Of a stretch of DNA of 64,000 nt, positions 24,702 to 36,281 are shown in pieces. Within the stretch, counting starts at the first letter, position 1; each line of letters opens with the position of its first letter. The stretch is from Crambe crambe. Its lineage: Eukaryota > Porifera > Demospongiae > Poecilosclerida > Crambeidae. The stretch lies in NCBI GenBank assembly GCA_963924555.1, contig OZ004590.1, positions 3,938,501 to 4,002,500 of the forward strand. Reading direction: 5' to 3'. Position numbers and translations under genes: made by a program. Below the pieces are notes generated by a model. That model was given only the letters and a program-made list of their open reading frames with translations. It made no database searches and had not been told where the DNA came from.

Positions 24702-25330
24702 CTATATTGCAATTGTGAAAAGATATTGGAGGGTTAACATTTTGAGAGAAGTAGTAGTCCAACTTTTAGTGGAAAAAGTTGTGAGTACATAATTATCTTT
24801 AATGTAGCTTGTCACCTCATTAGGGATCTTGACCAAGGATAGCATATCAAAGGAGCCAAATACATTTTGAAGGTCCACAAAGGTAGTAGCCAGGGTAAGG
24901 TTATGGACTTTGGCATTTCGAGCAAAGACAGTGACACTCAGGATATGTTCCATCACTCCATTTTGTATACTTGTATCCATAATTGCAGTTGGCGAGCGAA
25001 AAATTTTGTTGTAGAGTTTTCCAATACAACTACATAAAGAGCACTTTCAGAGGGTGATGGATCAAAATCAACTGATATTTCTGGGGGAGGATCCATGGTG
25101 TTCTAAAAGCCAGTCAGGTAGCTATTACATCCCTGAAATGCTCTTCACAAGCTTGATTGGAAAATGCAGGGGCTGCACAGGAAGTGCTAGGGAGCATCTT
25201 TAGATAATTGATGTTATACCAGATGTGCCTTTATCTTTACAGCGGACACTCCTTGAGTGGGATGACTGTCTAACAGCTTTGACAGCCTTGTGGTGGGCTC
25301 TTACTCCATTTAGGAATGTATGTAGCTGGA
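24702..25330 (-). mobile_element. Non-LTR retrotransposon relic, reverse transcriptase fragment
   Basis: The minus-strand frame 24980-24702 reads NGVMEHILSV, FVDLQNVFGS and TKSWTTTS. This matches the order of RT motifs in LINE-type elements (an F-x-DL-x-NAFGS motif with the catalytic Asp, then a STKSW-type block). The YxDD motif and the rest of the domain are gone, and upstream minus-strand sequence to about 25330 is broken into short frames. An inactive fragment. Confidence 0.6.
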
Positions 25331-25688
25331 AGTTCCTATGGGCTTTATTCTTTTCTTTAGCTATAGTCTTTTGGTTATAGTTTTATGATACCTTGGTCTC
25401 TATGAGGGCCATTTGTGGGGGAGTTGACAGTAGGAAGCACATTATGATGGTCTAGGTGGGAATGAAGTGTGGAGTATCTTTATGGCTAGCTAGTAAGTAC
25501 AGCTACGTAGCCTTTTATCATTTTATATAACCCAACAGTTGAGTCCAATATCTGGTGTGATCAGATCTACTGCATACTCACTGTAGCTATAGTGTTCAGC
25601 TCTTCCCACTTGTAAACTTTCAGCCCCTCCCGGTCCCATCATGGCAGCCTGAATAGTAAGTAACGTCTAACATGGCAGTCTCCACACC

Positions 25689-26260
25689 ACCTAATCCACA
25701 TGCAGGCATTAGCCACTGGACATCTAATAGCATCCATCTCACTCTCCAGTGTCACAGGATTACATGGTGATGTGCCATGGACAGTTCCAAACAGCTGCAT
25801 TCACTCACTGCTCTAGTTCCTTTAGAGTGAAAGTTTTGTGACTAGTTTGAAAAAATCCAGACACTGATTTTATTTTTTGTCCCATGGAGGTGGGTGGTGT
25901 TATCAGGCAGCAAGAGACCCAGGAGATTTGCACACTTTGAAAGCAGTGTGGCATATTATCTGCTACGTTACTCCCTCCTGATTTCCCTGCAAATAAAATG
26001 TCAATTATCATAATGATCTCATTTCACTGTACCTACAATGACAACACTGATCCACTTCCCCCCCGGAGGGGTGGCGCACAAGATTGAGATGGATCCCAAG
26101 CCTCCTCACTCCTGGCAACTGTGAAGATTGTCTGTGATGCAATGCTAGAGAATCAAATGCATGGCTATTTTCCCAGTTGCAACTAGCAGAGTTCTGATTA
26201 ATTGGGATAGATGGGAGGAACATATTCTTGTGGCACCAATCAATGATACGATTAAATCTG
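25689..26260. repeat. Dispersed 0.5-kb repeat, copy 1
   Basis: Recurs in the same orientation at 30088-30600 with small indels (shared 'gcaggcattagccactggac' through 'gttctgattaattgggatag'). On the minus strand both encode a fragment with NWENSHAFDSLA-HHRQSSQ, probably from a mobile element that I cannot name. Confidence 0.65.
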
Positions 26261-27016
26261 GCCTCATGGAGGGAGTAAAGTTGGGATAGTTTGCTTAAGT
26301 TGGGTGATATGGGTGTGGTTATTGAAATTAGGAGGCCTAGGAGTGAAGTAGGAATAGTACTTTTGTAATATATTGCTGTGGTTCTCGAGTTTGGTGATGG
26401 TACGGGTAAGGGGTTACTTGACTCACTTGTTGCTCAAGGGGGGATTTAAGTTGGGTGGGTATTGAAATTAGGAGGGCTGAAAGTGATAGGATGCAGCTAA
26501 ATTTTATGGCTATCCCTACTTCACTTTTTTATTTAGAAGAAATTTTTTGCACTCACTTGTTAGATCTTCTGGCTACACCCTTTAGTTAGCTACGTATGTC
26601 ACTCAGTTACCTAAGATCCTTACTTGTCAGTAATATGTAGGAAAACACTCACTAATCACTGTATACAAAACTTAAAGTGTCACTTCTTAGGAATGTGATA
26701 TTAATTTTTATTGCCAGGATTCATGAATGTGTCAAACCAAAATATCACTGTTTGCATGTTTGAGTGATAATTATTCTACGTATTTGAGCAGCTCACCAAC
26801 CCCTGTCACTCTTCCACCATACAGCAGTACAGAGTGACACGAACAGGAAATGTAGCAAAATTCTCCCTGATAGTGTTTTTGTGAATGCCCGCGCAGCTTA
26901 CCGCGCACAGGAAGAACGTACGTACAATAGCGCCCTCTCCTTAGTGGCTCGCTCGCAATAAAAGGGAGATAAAATCCAACAGAAGAAGAGCTTCAATACA
27001 TTATTATCACAATAAG

Positions 27017-28815
27017 ATGTATGTGTTACTGTATATCATTCTACTGTACCTTATCAGTATGGACTTCTTTCAAGCAAGCAAATCTGCAACAGATCACAAG
27101 ATATGGTCTACTCGTGATATTAATGGATCATACTCCTGTGGATATGACCTGATGGGAGAAATAGTGTGCCAGGATGATGAAAACTTCCTTTTAATAAAAA
27201 ATTGTCACTGTATTTACTTTGAGAAAGATGAAAATAAGACAGTAGTTGGAACTTGCTGGATCACGTGCTTCCGGGGCCTATCTAGTTATGCAATATTTCA
27301 CTACTCCATGGAAAATGCAACAAAGGTAAATGATGATGTCTGCAGTAGACAAGCTTCGGTCATTGACACACACTGTGAGGGACGTTTCTGTGGGAGGTGT
27401 AAACAAGGATACGGACTGGCTGCATACTCCTATCACTACACAAGCTGCATACCATGCAAAGACTACGGATACAAGAACTGGTTGATATACTTCACGGTTG
27501 CTTTGCTTCCACTAACTCTCTTCTACATCTTCATGGTGGTATTCAAAGTGAGTTTCACATCTAGTTACATCAATGATTTTGTGTTACATCAATGGTTTTG
27601 TGTTCATCACTCAATGTGCACCGTCACCGATTGCACGACGAATAATTGATGACTGTTTGACAGCAGTATATAGGATGGACGAGAGAAATATTATTGTTAT
27701 TGCATTAAAAATATGTACTTCCATGTATGGAACTATGAATTTGGATTTTTTTCGAGGCATCTATTCACACTTTTGCCTCCACCCACAAGCAAATATGCTT
27801 CATATCATTTCGTTGGACCTAATTGTAGCTGTATACCCCTTTCTCTTAATCTTCGTTACATATTTGGTAGTAAAAATCTATGACAGGAGTTATCTTGTCA
27901 AGTTAGCATGTAGCTAAGCCAATCAAATGGTGTTTAGGATGATTTCAGAGGCAGTGGGACATTCAATCATCCCTGATACAGACTATTGCTACCTTTATCT
28001 TACTCTCCAATGTCAAGATACTTGGGGTTTGTTTTGACCTATTAGCATTCACTCGTGCTTATGACAGCACTGGTGCACAAGAGAGCAAATTGTATTTTTA
28101 CTACGATGCAAACATAGAGTATTTTAGTTGTGAACATCTTCCATTTGCTTTGCTCGCCCTATTCATGGCTTTCATATTTGCTTTCCTTCCTTTCCTTGCC
28201 TTCTATCCCTGTAGATGCTTCCAAAAGCTTCTCAACTTCTTGGGATGGAGATGCCAGACACTACACATATTATTTATGGATGCCTTTCAAGGAAGCTACA
28301 AGATAGAACCATATGACTTACGTTCTTTCTCTGCATTCTATTTCTTGATACGTTTCGTGATTCTACTAACAATGGGAAACATATTAGCTTACTTCGTATT
28401 TGCAGTGTTATGTGTCATAATGGTAGCATGCTCTTTCGTTCTTGCCATATTTCAGCCCTACAAAAACAACATTCACAACAAACTAGACATGGTTTCCATG
28501 TTTTTGATAAGTTTCTCCTGCATTGCACTCACCGCTAATGTCCTTGCTAAATACACAGACTCAAGATGGTTACACACAGCCACCATTTTATTCATCATTT
28601 CTCTTAGACTTGGCACACACACCATCAATTTAACTCTTTACTTGTTTCGCAAGCAGCTACGAAATCTAGCATCAAAATGTTTCACCTGCAAAAGAAAAGA
28701 AGAGCCACTGCAAGCCATTTTCATAGATACTGACAGAGGTCCAAGTGAACACTCTACCTATTGCAGTCCTGATATCCTAACTATTAATTTTGTCAGCATA
28801 AGTTTTAAGAATTAG
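27017..28815 (+). pseudogene. Cysteine-rich multipass membrane protein, frameshifted
   Basis: Three open segments in order (27017-27649, 27573-27917, 28090-28815) make up one protein: a signal-like start, a Cys-rich ectodomain (CHCIYFEKD; HCEGRFCGRCKQGYG; SCIPCKDYGYKNW), a membrane helix (LIYFTVALLPLTLFYIFMVV), a loop with SPIARRIIDDCL, and at least five more hydrophobic segments before a basic and acidic tail. I associate this family with sponges, where many copies occur; function unknown. Three lesions break it: a 19-bp tandem duplication (27565-27583, repeated 27584-27602) that shifts the frame, an indel after YDRSYLV near 27900, and an in-frame TGA at 27940-27942 where the inverted copy has CGA. 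The rest of the frame is intact, so the damage looks recent; an intron hiding some lesions is possible but not obvious. Confidence 0.72.
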
Positions 28816-29574
28816 CTATAGGCAGTCATTAACTTTACTTGATGCAGTTTTATTTAGCTAGCTATGCATTTTTGTGAAATAACTTTTTTTTTTGACAAAT
28901 TCTTAGAACTGCAGTCTTTTAGCTATAGTGAAACTTCCAAGTAAAAGACACTCTGTGTTCCTACCAGTTTCACAAGGCATTGCTTGCAGAAGATATAAAT
29001 ATGGAAGCACTGGGTCAGTGTAGGTATATCAAGACAGATGGCACATTTGAGGTGATCCATGCAAGAACCTCTTCAGCCATAGCTACTTGCACAATCCTTT
29101 TTTGGTGCATGGCATAGGCTAGCTATCATGTTGATGCCACAATGGCATGAATCATTGATGGAAGAAACCTTCTCGACTAAATAGAACACCCAAAAATGCC
29201 GGCTGCTCCACTGAATCTGTCCTACACATTTTTAACCAGACACCATAATCCCTATATACACACATCAGCTATTGAGTGATAAAATTAGTTATTCTTATAA
29301 AAATGTGTAAAATGACGTATTCCCTAGTCGATTCACCTTTGTTAGCTAGCTAGTATAAGTAAAATAATGACGTCCATTTTTTGGGTTTGTGAGGGTCTAG
29401 CTCTATTAGTTAAATCCACACAACTTCACCAATTAGAGGATTTCTTGTTTGCTAAGCTCCTTCTGTTTACCAAATACTAGTTGTGAATCTGCCACAAAAA
29501 TTACCCATGTACACCTGCAGCTGGGTAATGAATGGTATTAATAGGTCCTGGATCATGATAGCTACTGTCATGGC

Positions 29575-30070
29575 CCATTGAACTTTCATGCAAGGCATCT
29601 ACTTTGGTTGAAGATGTAGCTAGCTACGTATATGGGAGCATTAGCAGAGCTGTCCAAAAGTGTATGAAATCTTGAAAGTGTAGGAAGGACAAGGTCTAAT
29701 TTTCATGCAAGGAAGCCAATTTAGTTGAAGGTGTAGGAATATATATTATCAGAGCAGTTAGCTATAAACAGTCGGGGAGAGATATAATAATCATAATGGC
29801 CATGAAAATTTTAATATTGAAAGTGTAGGATGGATAAGGTCTGATTTTCATACAAGGAAGCCACTTTAGTTGAAAGTGTATATATCTAAAGGGTATCGAG
29901 AAATACATATATACTACTGAAAGTGTAGGAATGATAAGGTCTAATTTTCATGCAAGGAAGCCATGTTAGTTGAAGGTGTATAGCTATATCTAAAGATATA
30001 TACTGCCATGAAATGTTGAAAGTAGGAAGGATAAGGTCAGCAAGGAAGCTACTTTAGATGAAGGTGTGGA
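29575..30070. repeat. Decayed tandem repeat, four to five units of 100-145 bp
   Basis: Each unit contains 'ggataaggtctaattttcat' and 'gcaaggaagcca-tttagttgaag-tgta'; copies begin near 29580, 29680, 29825, 29926 and 30024. Confidence 0.7.
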
Positions 30071-30087
30071 TAAACCAAATGGGTAAC

Positions 30088-30600
30088 ACCACCTAATCTA
30101 CATGCAGGCATTAGCCACTGGACATCAAATAGCATCCATCTCACTCTCTAGTGTCACAGGATTACATGGTGATGTGCCATGGACAGTTCCAAACAGCTGC
30201 ATTCACTCACTGCTCTAGTTCCTTTAGAGTGAAAGTTTTGTGACTAGTTTGAAACTCCAGACACTGATTTTTTTTCCTACTTGGTATGTATTTTTTTTTT
30301 GTCCCAGCATGGAGGTGGTGGTGGTGATATCAGGCAGCAAGAGACCCAGACTGACCCACTTCCCCCCCCCAAGGGGTGATGCGCAAGACTAGGAAGGATT
30401 GAGATGGATCCCAAGCCTCCTGGACATTGTGAAGATTGTCTGTGATGCACTGCTAGAGAATCAAATGCATGGCTATTTTCCCAGCTAGTTGCAACTATAG
30501 CAGAGTTCTGAAAAGTCAACCATTAATTGGGATAGCTAGCTAGATGGGAAGAACAGGTTTTAATTATTCTTGTGGCACCAATCAATGATATATTAAATCT
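30088..30600. repeat. Dispersed 0.5-kb repeat, copy 2
   Basis: Same orientation as 25689-26260, with two internal deletions and insertions around a T-run and a C-run. Confidence 0.65.
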
Positions 30601-31239
30601 TGCATACAATACGTATCTATTTCTTGGCACTTCCTTCTATCTATAGGAAAGATCTGACCACGTGAGACTATATAATCACCAAGAAACTCTGGTTACGGCA
30701 ATGTAGCTAATCCCCACGAGGGAGGAACTTGAGGAGAACATTGGGAGCATCATTACTAGGAGTCAGCTAGCATAGCTATTTAAGAGAATTGCTAGAATAA
30801 TAGGTGTTTTAAGTGTGTATTATGCAATTGACATTATGGTAGTGGGCATCAATCAGAGTTGACTGTGATCTAATAGCAACAGAAGTAGTTTTAACTGACT
30901 CTGAATGAGGGTCTGACCATAGAGAAAATAAAAGTGGTTGTTTTATAAGCACCAATGCTGAGACTGTAATGTTGTGATACAATTCTCATTCATATGTTTG
31001 TATATTAGAAAAGGGTCATTAGGCAAGTAAAAAAAAAAAAAGAATAGTAGGGGGAAAAAATAAGAATTTGAGAATAGAATAATGGGTAAAATAAAAGCAT
31101 ACTGCATCAAGGCCTAATCATGATTTGAAGTCTATAAACATAGCTACGTAGCTATGTATCACATTATAAAAAAACACTATCTGTGAAAAAAAAGAGAGAG
31201 CATGCATGAAAATTATGATGCAACAGCTGTACACATCAG

Positions 31240-33697
31240 CTATAGCTTTCTTTCAATTTCTCTGAGGGTGGTCAGGATTTGCGACATTGCAGGACGCTCT
31301 GTGGGTTCTGCTTTGATGCAGTTCATAATGAGTTTGTGCATATCTTTCCACTTCCCTCCAGCTTCACTCAACATTTCACGTCTCCTGTCAGGATCAGGCA
31401 GTTTTCTGATGATGACTTCACACAGCAGGATGCCATAACTGAATGTATCCACCTTGACTGTGTGCTTTTTATGTGGAGAATCTGGATCAGCAGAAGGAAA
31501 CATTTCTGGTGCAGAATAGATAATGGCTCCTCGACCAGCAGTGCTTGCAAATTTTGCAAGATTGGCAGATCCTAGATCACCGACTTTGGCGGTGTAGTCC
31601 CCACGAGGGAGGGACTTGAGGAGAACATTGGGAGCACTGAGATCTCGATGAATGATGGGTTCCCTGAATTCATGGAGGTAGTGAAGAGCATATGCCACAT
31701 CTTGAAATATTTTTAAAGTTAGATTTCGTGAAACATCAGCTTTTTTATACCTTGAACGTAAATTCATATCCATCAGTTCCAAAATGATCATAGGCATGGG
31801 TTGATCATCAAAGACAGCTCCAATGAAAGTAACTATGTTGGGATGATGTACTTTAGCCATGCAGCCAACTTCACGCCTGAAGTCATCAATTGTTGCACCT
31901 TCAAGAATCAATTCATGAGGTTCTTTAACAGCAACCCAACATCCACGATATGTTCCCTTGCAAACACTACCAAATGCACCGCGAGAAATCTCCTTTTTCT
32001 TGATTACATGTGATCTAGCAATCAAATGAAAGTCAAAATTTGGCTCTTCCAGTGATTGTCTCAGTCTTTCCTTCAATAGATCTACATCAGACTCAAGCCT
32101 CTATAGGAAGCAAAACCAAAAAAAGTGAGGATGCAGGAAAGGTGGAACCCTGATAAAGGAGGATAGTCCGAAAGAGGAATAGGAAACAAAAACAAAAAAA
32201 TGAGGATGGGAAACACTCCAAAAGAGGAGAAACCTCTCAACAATCTAACTTGTATAGTGAAACCTCTCTTAGTGGACCCTCCCAGAAACGGACAACCTCT
32301 GTAAAACAGATTGACAACCATCAAAGCATCAATTTTGAACTCGCCATGAAACGGACTACCTCCAAACACCAGACAATGAAAACTGCTCATTGTCCAAAGC
32401 AATCAGGATCAATATAAAATTGCCTCCAAAAAGTGGACTCATGACTAATTCATCAGACACCCATTTTTTGCATGGAAACGGTACAATCTCCAAGATAAGG
32501 TCTGAGATCTTTTCCCCCAAGTATCCTTTATTCAGAAGTTCCACTGTATATAGCTAAAGAAGAGGATAACCTCTCTACAAAGCCCAGGCTAGTGTGTCCA
32601 TTATTGGTTCCACTGTAAGTAAGCTTCAATTGTCACTGTGTCACACTGAGTATAGGCTAAATGTCAGTGACAATCAAATCTTGGGCTTGGCTACATCACT
32701 TACCACTATTTTTGACTCCAGTTTATGTTTTTGTTCTATAGCAAACCGTTTCTCCTCTTTCTCCCTCTGCAATTCTTGTTGGAGGTCATCATTATTTTGT
32801 TCTATTTTAGACTCCGGGTACTGAATAAACATAATGACAACATTATCACAGTGCTGACACTATAGCTAGCTATATACAGTAGCTAGCTCTCCTGATAAAG
32901 AATAAAGAATTGTAGCCACACACTCATTGAAAAACCATCACTTTTTGCTGCCAGTTTTATCAGTGCTGTGCCTAAGTAAGTGCAAAAAATGATTGGGACG
33001 GCCTATGTATATAAAATCTAGGCTAAGCTGTCCTTATTTTGAAACAATCCCTACATTTTAATACATGCAGTCGTAGAGATTGTTTTCATAAAAACATTAC
33101 TAGAAGAAATTTTTTTTTGCTCTGAAATAGTGATGCCACTAGGCAAGTGATGGATTCAGGGATTATGCTAATGTATTAATTTTTTATCAGTCTTTTTCAA
33201 GGAAAAATAAGGAATGGGTAAACTACTTATACTTGAGATAAGGCTCACTTCTCTATTTTTTCTTTGGAATTGGACGATTTCCTTTCGGCCAGTATCAACT
33301 GCAATCTCCACATTATGCTCTATCTGATCAATCATTTCACCTTGATCATCTACCAACAAGGCCATGTCATAAAATATCACATGAAGCTCCTAAAGTGAGA
33401 AATATAGATATATTATGACTGGGTGAGGAATACGGGAGGGACAATACAAGTACAGAAGCCGAGAACTGATATTGCCTGACCCTAGGAAGTGCAATAATAA
33501 TAAAATAGTTCAGGCCAATCTGCACATACTGGCTAATAGCTATAGTTGTAGGCTGAATTAAAGAGTATAAGAAAACAAGGGTAGGCAGGATGGAATCTTT
33601 GTTCTGTATATCCAGCCAACAATACGTCGGTAGCTTTGTTATATTATGGGATATACAGATCCCATTACCATCCTTCATCCCTACCCCCATGTTTCCT

Positions 33698-33747
<50 letters not shown>

Positions 33748-33776
33748 GAGCAGTGGTGATCCCGTAGCAATTTAGG

Positions 33777-33851
<75 letters not shown>

Positions 33852-35091
33852 CACTGAAACTTGACTGCATAATTAAAACTGATTTAACTATAGCTATCTC
33901 AATCAAGAAAGTAGCTATCTACTTCATGATCAGGGATGATTGTTGTAGAAAGTGTCCAGATTATAGAGTGTCCATATTGAGGGCATAGTTCTTACTCTGA
34001 TATTTTCTTCAAGAAGCAATATCGCTTGATGATGGGCTTCAATCTTTCCAAGAGCTTGCCTCTTCTGGGCATTATCTATTAAGATCTACAAAAATACAAA
34101 AATAATACTCTTGAGTTCACTCTAAAAATCATTATCAGAATAAGAGTACCCACATCTTGTGTGAAGATAGCTGGGTTATCTGATTCAATCATGTTTTCCA
34201 CTTCATCTTCTGTTACTTTCTTTCCAGCTACAAGTCAATGATACACTTGTGAAATAGTCAGAACATCAAACTATATTATGATAGAGGAGAAACTCACTGT
34301 ATTTCAGCTGCCTCTGTATTATGTTCTTGCAATGCTCTCTGTATTCTTCTTGGACCTCACTATACTTACTCATTACTTGATGAAATTTCCATGAGAGTGT
34401 TGAATACTGTTAAAATATCATTACATTTGTTTTCACAATATGAATAAATAGCCTCAGGCCTGGGTAATATGACACTCACCCTTCTACTGTTGTTACTATT
34501 AAACTTGGATGCAGTAGAACTATACATACCCCAAGCATTACTGAAGAGTCCTAATGGACACTATTAGTATACATACGTACTTGAGACTTCTTTATTCTGA
34601 AGTCTGCTGTGTTCCTCCTGGGACCCTGCTCTTCCTGCTCAATTTCACCATTTAAATCTATAAGATTAAAATTCATTGTCTGCAGTACATGAAGGGGGGG
34701 GGGGGGGGGGGGGGGGGGCAACCTCACATTTGAGTCTTCTATGTACTTCATGTGAAATCTTCTTTATCTGTGTCATGAGGTCATTTGTTTCATCCTTAAC
34801 CTCATTACTTTGAAGGACCGATGTCAACATGACATTGTGATTGTACTTAATCTTATCAACATACAAGCCTATTTGGGTCACTGACTTGTTCAGCACATTC
34901 ACCTAGCAATACAACATTAGAGAATAATCAGGTAGCTACATACACTGTAAAAATGGGGGTGTCATGATAACATGTGCGAAAATGACAGTGGTTCTATATC
35001 AAAAACATACAGTGCTAAAGAATCCTCCAAGGAATTCTTCTATGTCTTCCTGATCTGGAATATATCCCTTTTCATGATGACTTTGCTGTTG
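31240..35091 (-). CDS. Syntaxin-coiled-coil-protein kinase fusion (first exon not found)
   Basis: Nine exons, 5' to 3' on the minus strand: 35091-35011, 34902-34728, 34657-34581, 34406-34298, 34227-34154, 34085-33996, 33389-33249, 32820-32704 and 32100-31240 (TAG). They join in frame to 574 codons without a stop. Residues 1-202 follow the syntaxin Habc and linker (IEQEEQGPRRNTADFRIKK; YSTLSWKFHQVM; EEYREHCKNIIQRQLKY; ESDNPAIFTQD). Residues 203-249 are the SNARE helix with zero-layer Q218 (DDQGEMIDQIEHNVE). Instead of the usual C-terminal membrane anchor there is a charged coiled coil (250-308) and a kinase (about 319-570) with K347, E365, HRD D441, N446, DLG D463 and SAPEM. The glycine loop starts with Ser (SRGAFG). 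The kinase looks TKL-like and catalytically able. Expected role: kinase activity placed on fusion complexes; inferred. The N-terminal start exon is not identified. Confidence 0.83.
33700..33850. repeat. (TA)n, T-run and (TAG)n microsatellites
   Basis: TA repeat (about 33702-33730), T-run, then about 24 TAG triplets (33778-33850), joined to a fragment of foldback family 1 at 33590-33690, all within a fusion-gene intron. Confidence 0.85.
34694..34718. repeat. Run of 25 G in a syntaxin intron
   Basis: On the coding (minus) strand this is a C-run starting 9 nt after the donor of the Habc exon ending at 34728. Read through, it would give a proline run, but the spliced frame matches syntaxin, so it is intronic. 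Confidence 0.85.
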
Positions 35092-35601
35092 CTATAATAA
35101 AAACAAGTGAAATTTATTATGGCAAAAATGTATATGTTCCGCACGGATGCTGAACTTCTGCCCCGTTATGTAATGGGATGGCCTGTTACATAACCGGACT
35201 ATGCCTACTTGCCTGGTTGTAAAGCGCATGCTCTCAACTCGCACACGTATGTTGCACGTTGTGCATCACTCCTGCAGCTGCATCATCATGGATGCATTCA
35301 GTGAGTATTTGAAGCAAGGGCCTGCATGCACCCTGAAAACGCAAAAAGAAAAAAAGGAGTGTGTTAGGTCCCTCCTGACCTTCTACTCCAACCTGTACTC
35401 CTATCAGACTGGTGACTTACACAACTCTTACTCTATAGGTCAAAGGACAAAGGACATTCACTATGCACGTGCTTGTAACCTGCTATATAAGCTCACGTTC
35501 TATAATTATTTGTCAGTCAGTGTTCTGTTAAATAACTTGAAATTGCAGTTCTCTGTACTCACATTGGGAGGGACTTCTAGAACCTAGTCTTACCCCAACA
35601 G

Positions 35602-36274
35602 AGTGCTTTGATTAATAAGAAGTATTATGAAAGGATAGTAAATTATATGAAGGGTGGTGGCAGTTATAGAATGAAGATTAGCAAATTTCAATTGTTGGAT
35701 TTGCCTGAAGCTGATCTCAGAGACATCTTAGTGGTAAGAGTAAAAAAAGGTAAGGCGAAGTTGCAGTTTATTTCTTAATATATGTAGCAATCTCTAGAAT
35801 AGCTACACTTTAGAATGAGAGTGACCAAACTATAAGAGAAGAGTAGTCCATTCTTCAACTAATTCATGGAATTGAGTCTTCATGCTGGTTGCAAGAAGAT
35901 CAATGCAAGGGTATAATAGCAAACTATTATAATTTGACCCAAAAGGTATGACTGTGAAGCAAATAAACACAAGATACAGCTAACTTAAAGGAAGCTAGCT
36001 ATATTCTTCTGTAGGTGATAAAAATTATTTACATGATGGCTAAAGAAATTAAAGAGTGTAGATTTGATTATGCCATGGACGTATTGATGCCTGAGGTAAA
36101 TTAAATATCTTTCAATCATACAGGCCTATAGCTAACCCTTTCTTTATAACATTGTAGGTCATGGTTCGGGTGATGGCAAGAATTGAGTCAATATCTATAT
36201 CGAAAATAGCTATTATTAACTTTATTACTTTAGTGATCATGAACTTGCTAATTAGCTACAGCTATAGCTACTAG
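35602..36274 (+). CDS. Gene fragment, four exons, family uncertain
   Basis: Exons 35602-35733, 35847-35945, 36015-36095 and 36158-36274 (TAG) are phase 0 throughout and join in frame: SALINKKYYERIVNYMKG, then IHGIESSCWLQEDQCKG, then ECRFDYAMDVLMPEVMVRVM-ARIES. The 'DVLMPE' block faintly recalls the C-terminus of MUM1/PWWP3-type proteins (a DVLxPEA motif); this is a weak guess from memory. No start codon exon is assigned, although an open frame with MDAFSEYLKQGP at about 35288 lies upstream. The end after ARIES turns low-complexity, and a transposon abuts the stop codon. It may be a truncated gene. Confidence 0.45.
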
Positions 36275-36281
36275 TGCATTA

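Larger units (their letters stand above)
23844..27016. other. Intergenic region with retroelement remains and repeats
   Basis: Begins with the flank duplicated from the other receptor (to about 24200). It then holds the reverse-transcriptase relic, one copy of a 0.5-kb dispersed repeat (25689-26260) and family 2 MITE sequence (26310-26575). No intact gene seen. Confidence 0.55.
28816..31239. other. Intergenic region with tandem and dispersed repeats
   Basis: Holds a tandem repeat at 29575-30070, the second 0.5-kb dispersed repeat at 30088-30600, and a 40-bp echo of the kinase exon at 30713-30754. No gene seen. Confidence 0.55.
33249..34902 (-). other. Syntaxin-coding part of the fusion (Habc and SNARE)
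   Basis: Seven exons (including 35091-35011) carry the syntaxin part. Introns are short to moderate, and the SNARE helix is one 47-codon exon. After VEIAVDTGRKE the helix is about seven residues shorter than in syntaxin 1-4 before QFQRKNRE, where a gtgagc donor ends the exon. The sequence past this donor (33248 down to 33168) reads to a stop without a hydrophobic anchor, so an unspliced syntaxin would also lack a membrane anchor. Confidence 0.8.

Noticed and set aside
34683..34740. Proline run as part of the syntaxin protein
   Set aside because: The exon ends at 34728 by a gtgagg donor and resumes at 34657 with sequence that matches syntaxin; the C-run is intronic.
35201..35587. 128-codon open frame with MDAFSEYLKQGP
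   Set aside because: Kept only as a note: no donor in phase with the exon at 35602 was found, and codons late in the frame look random.
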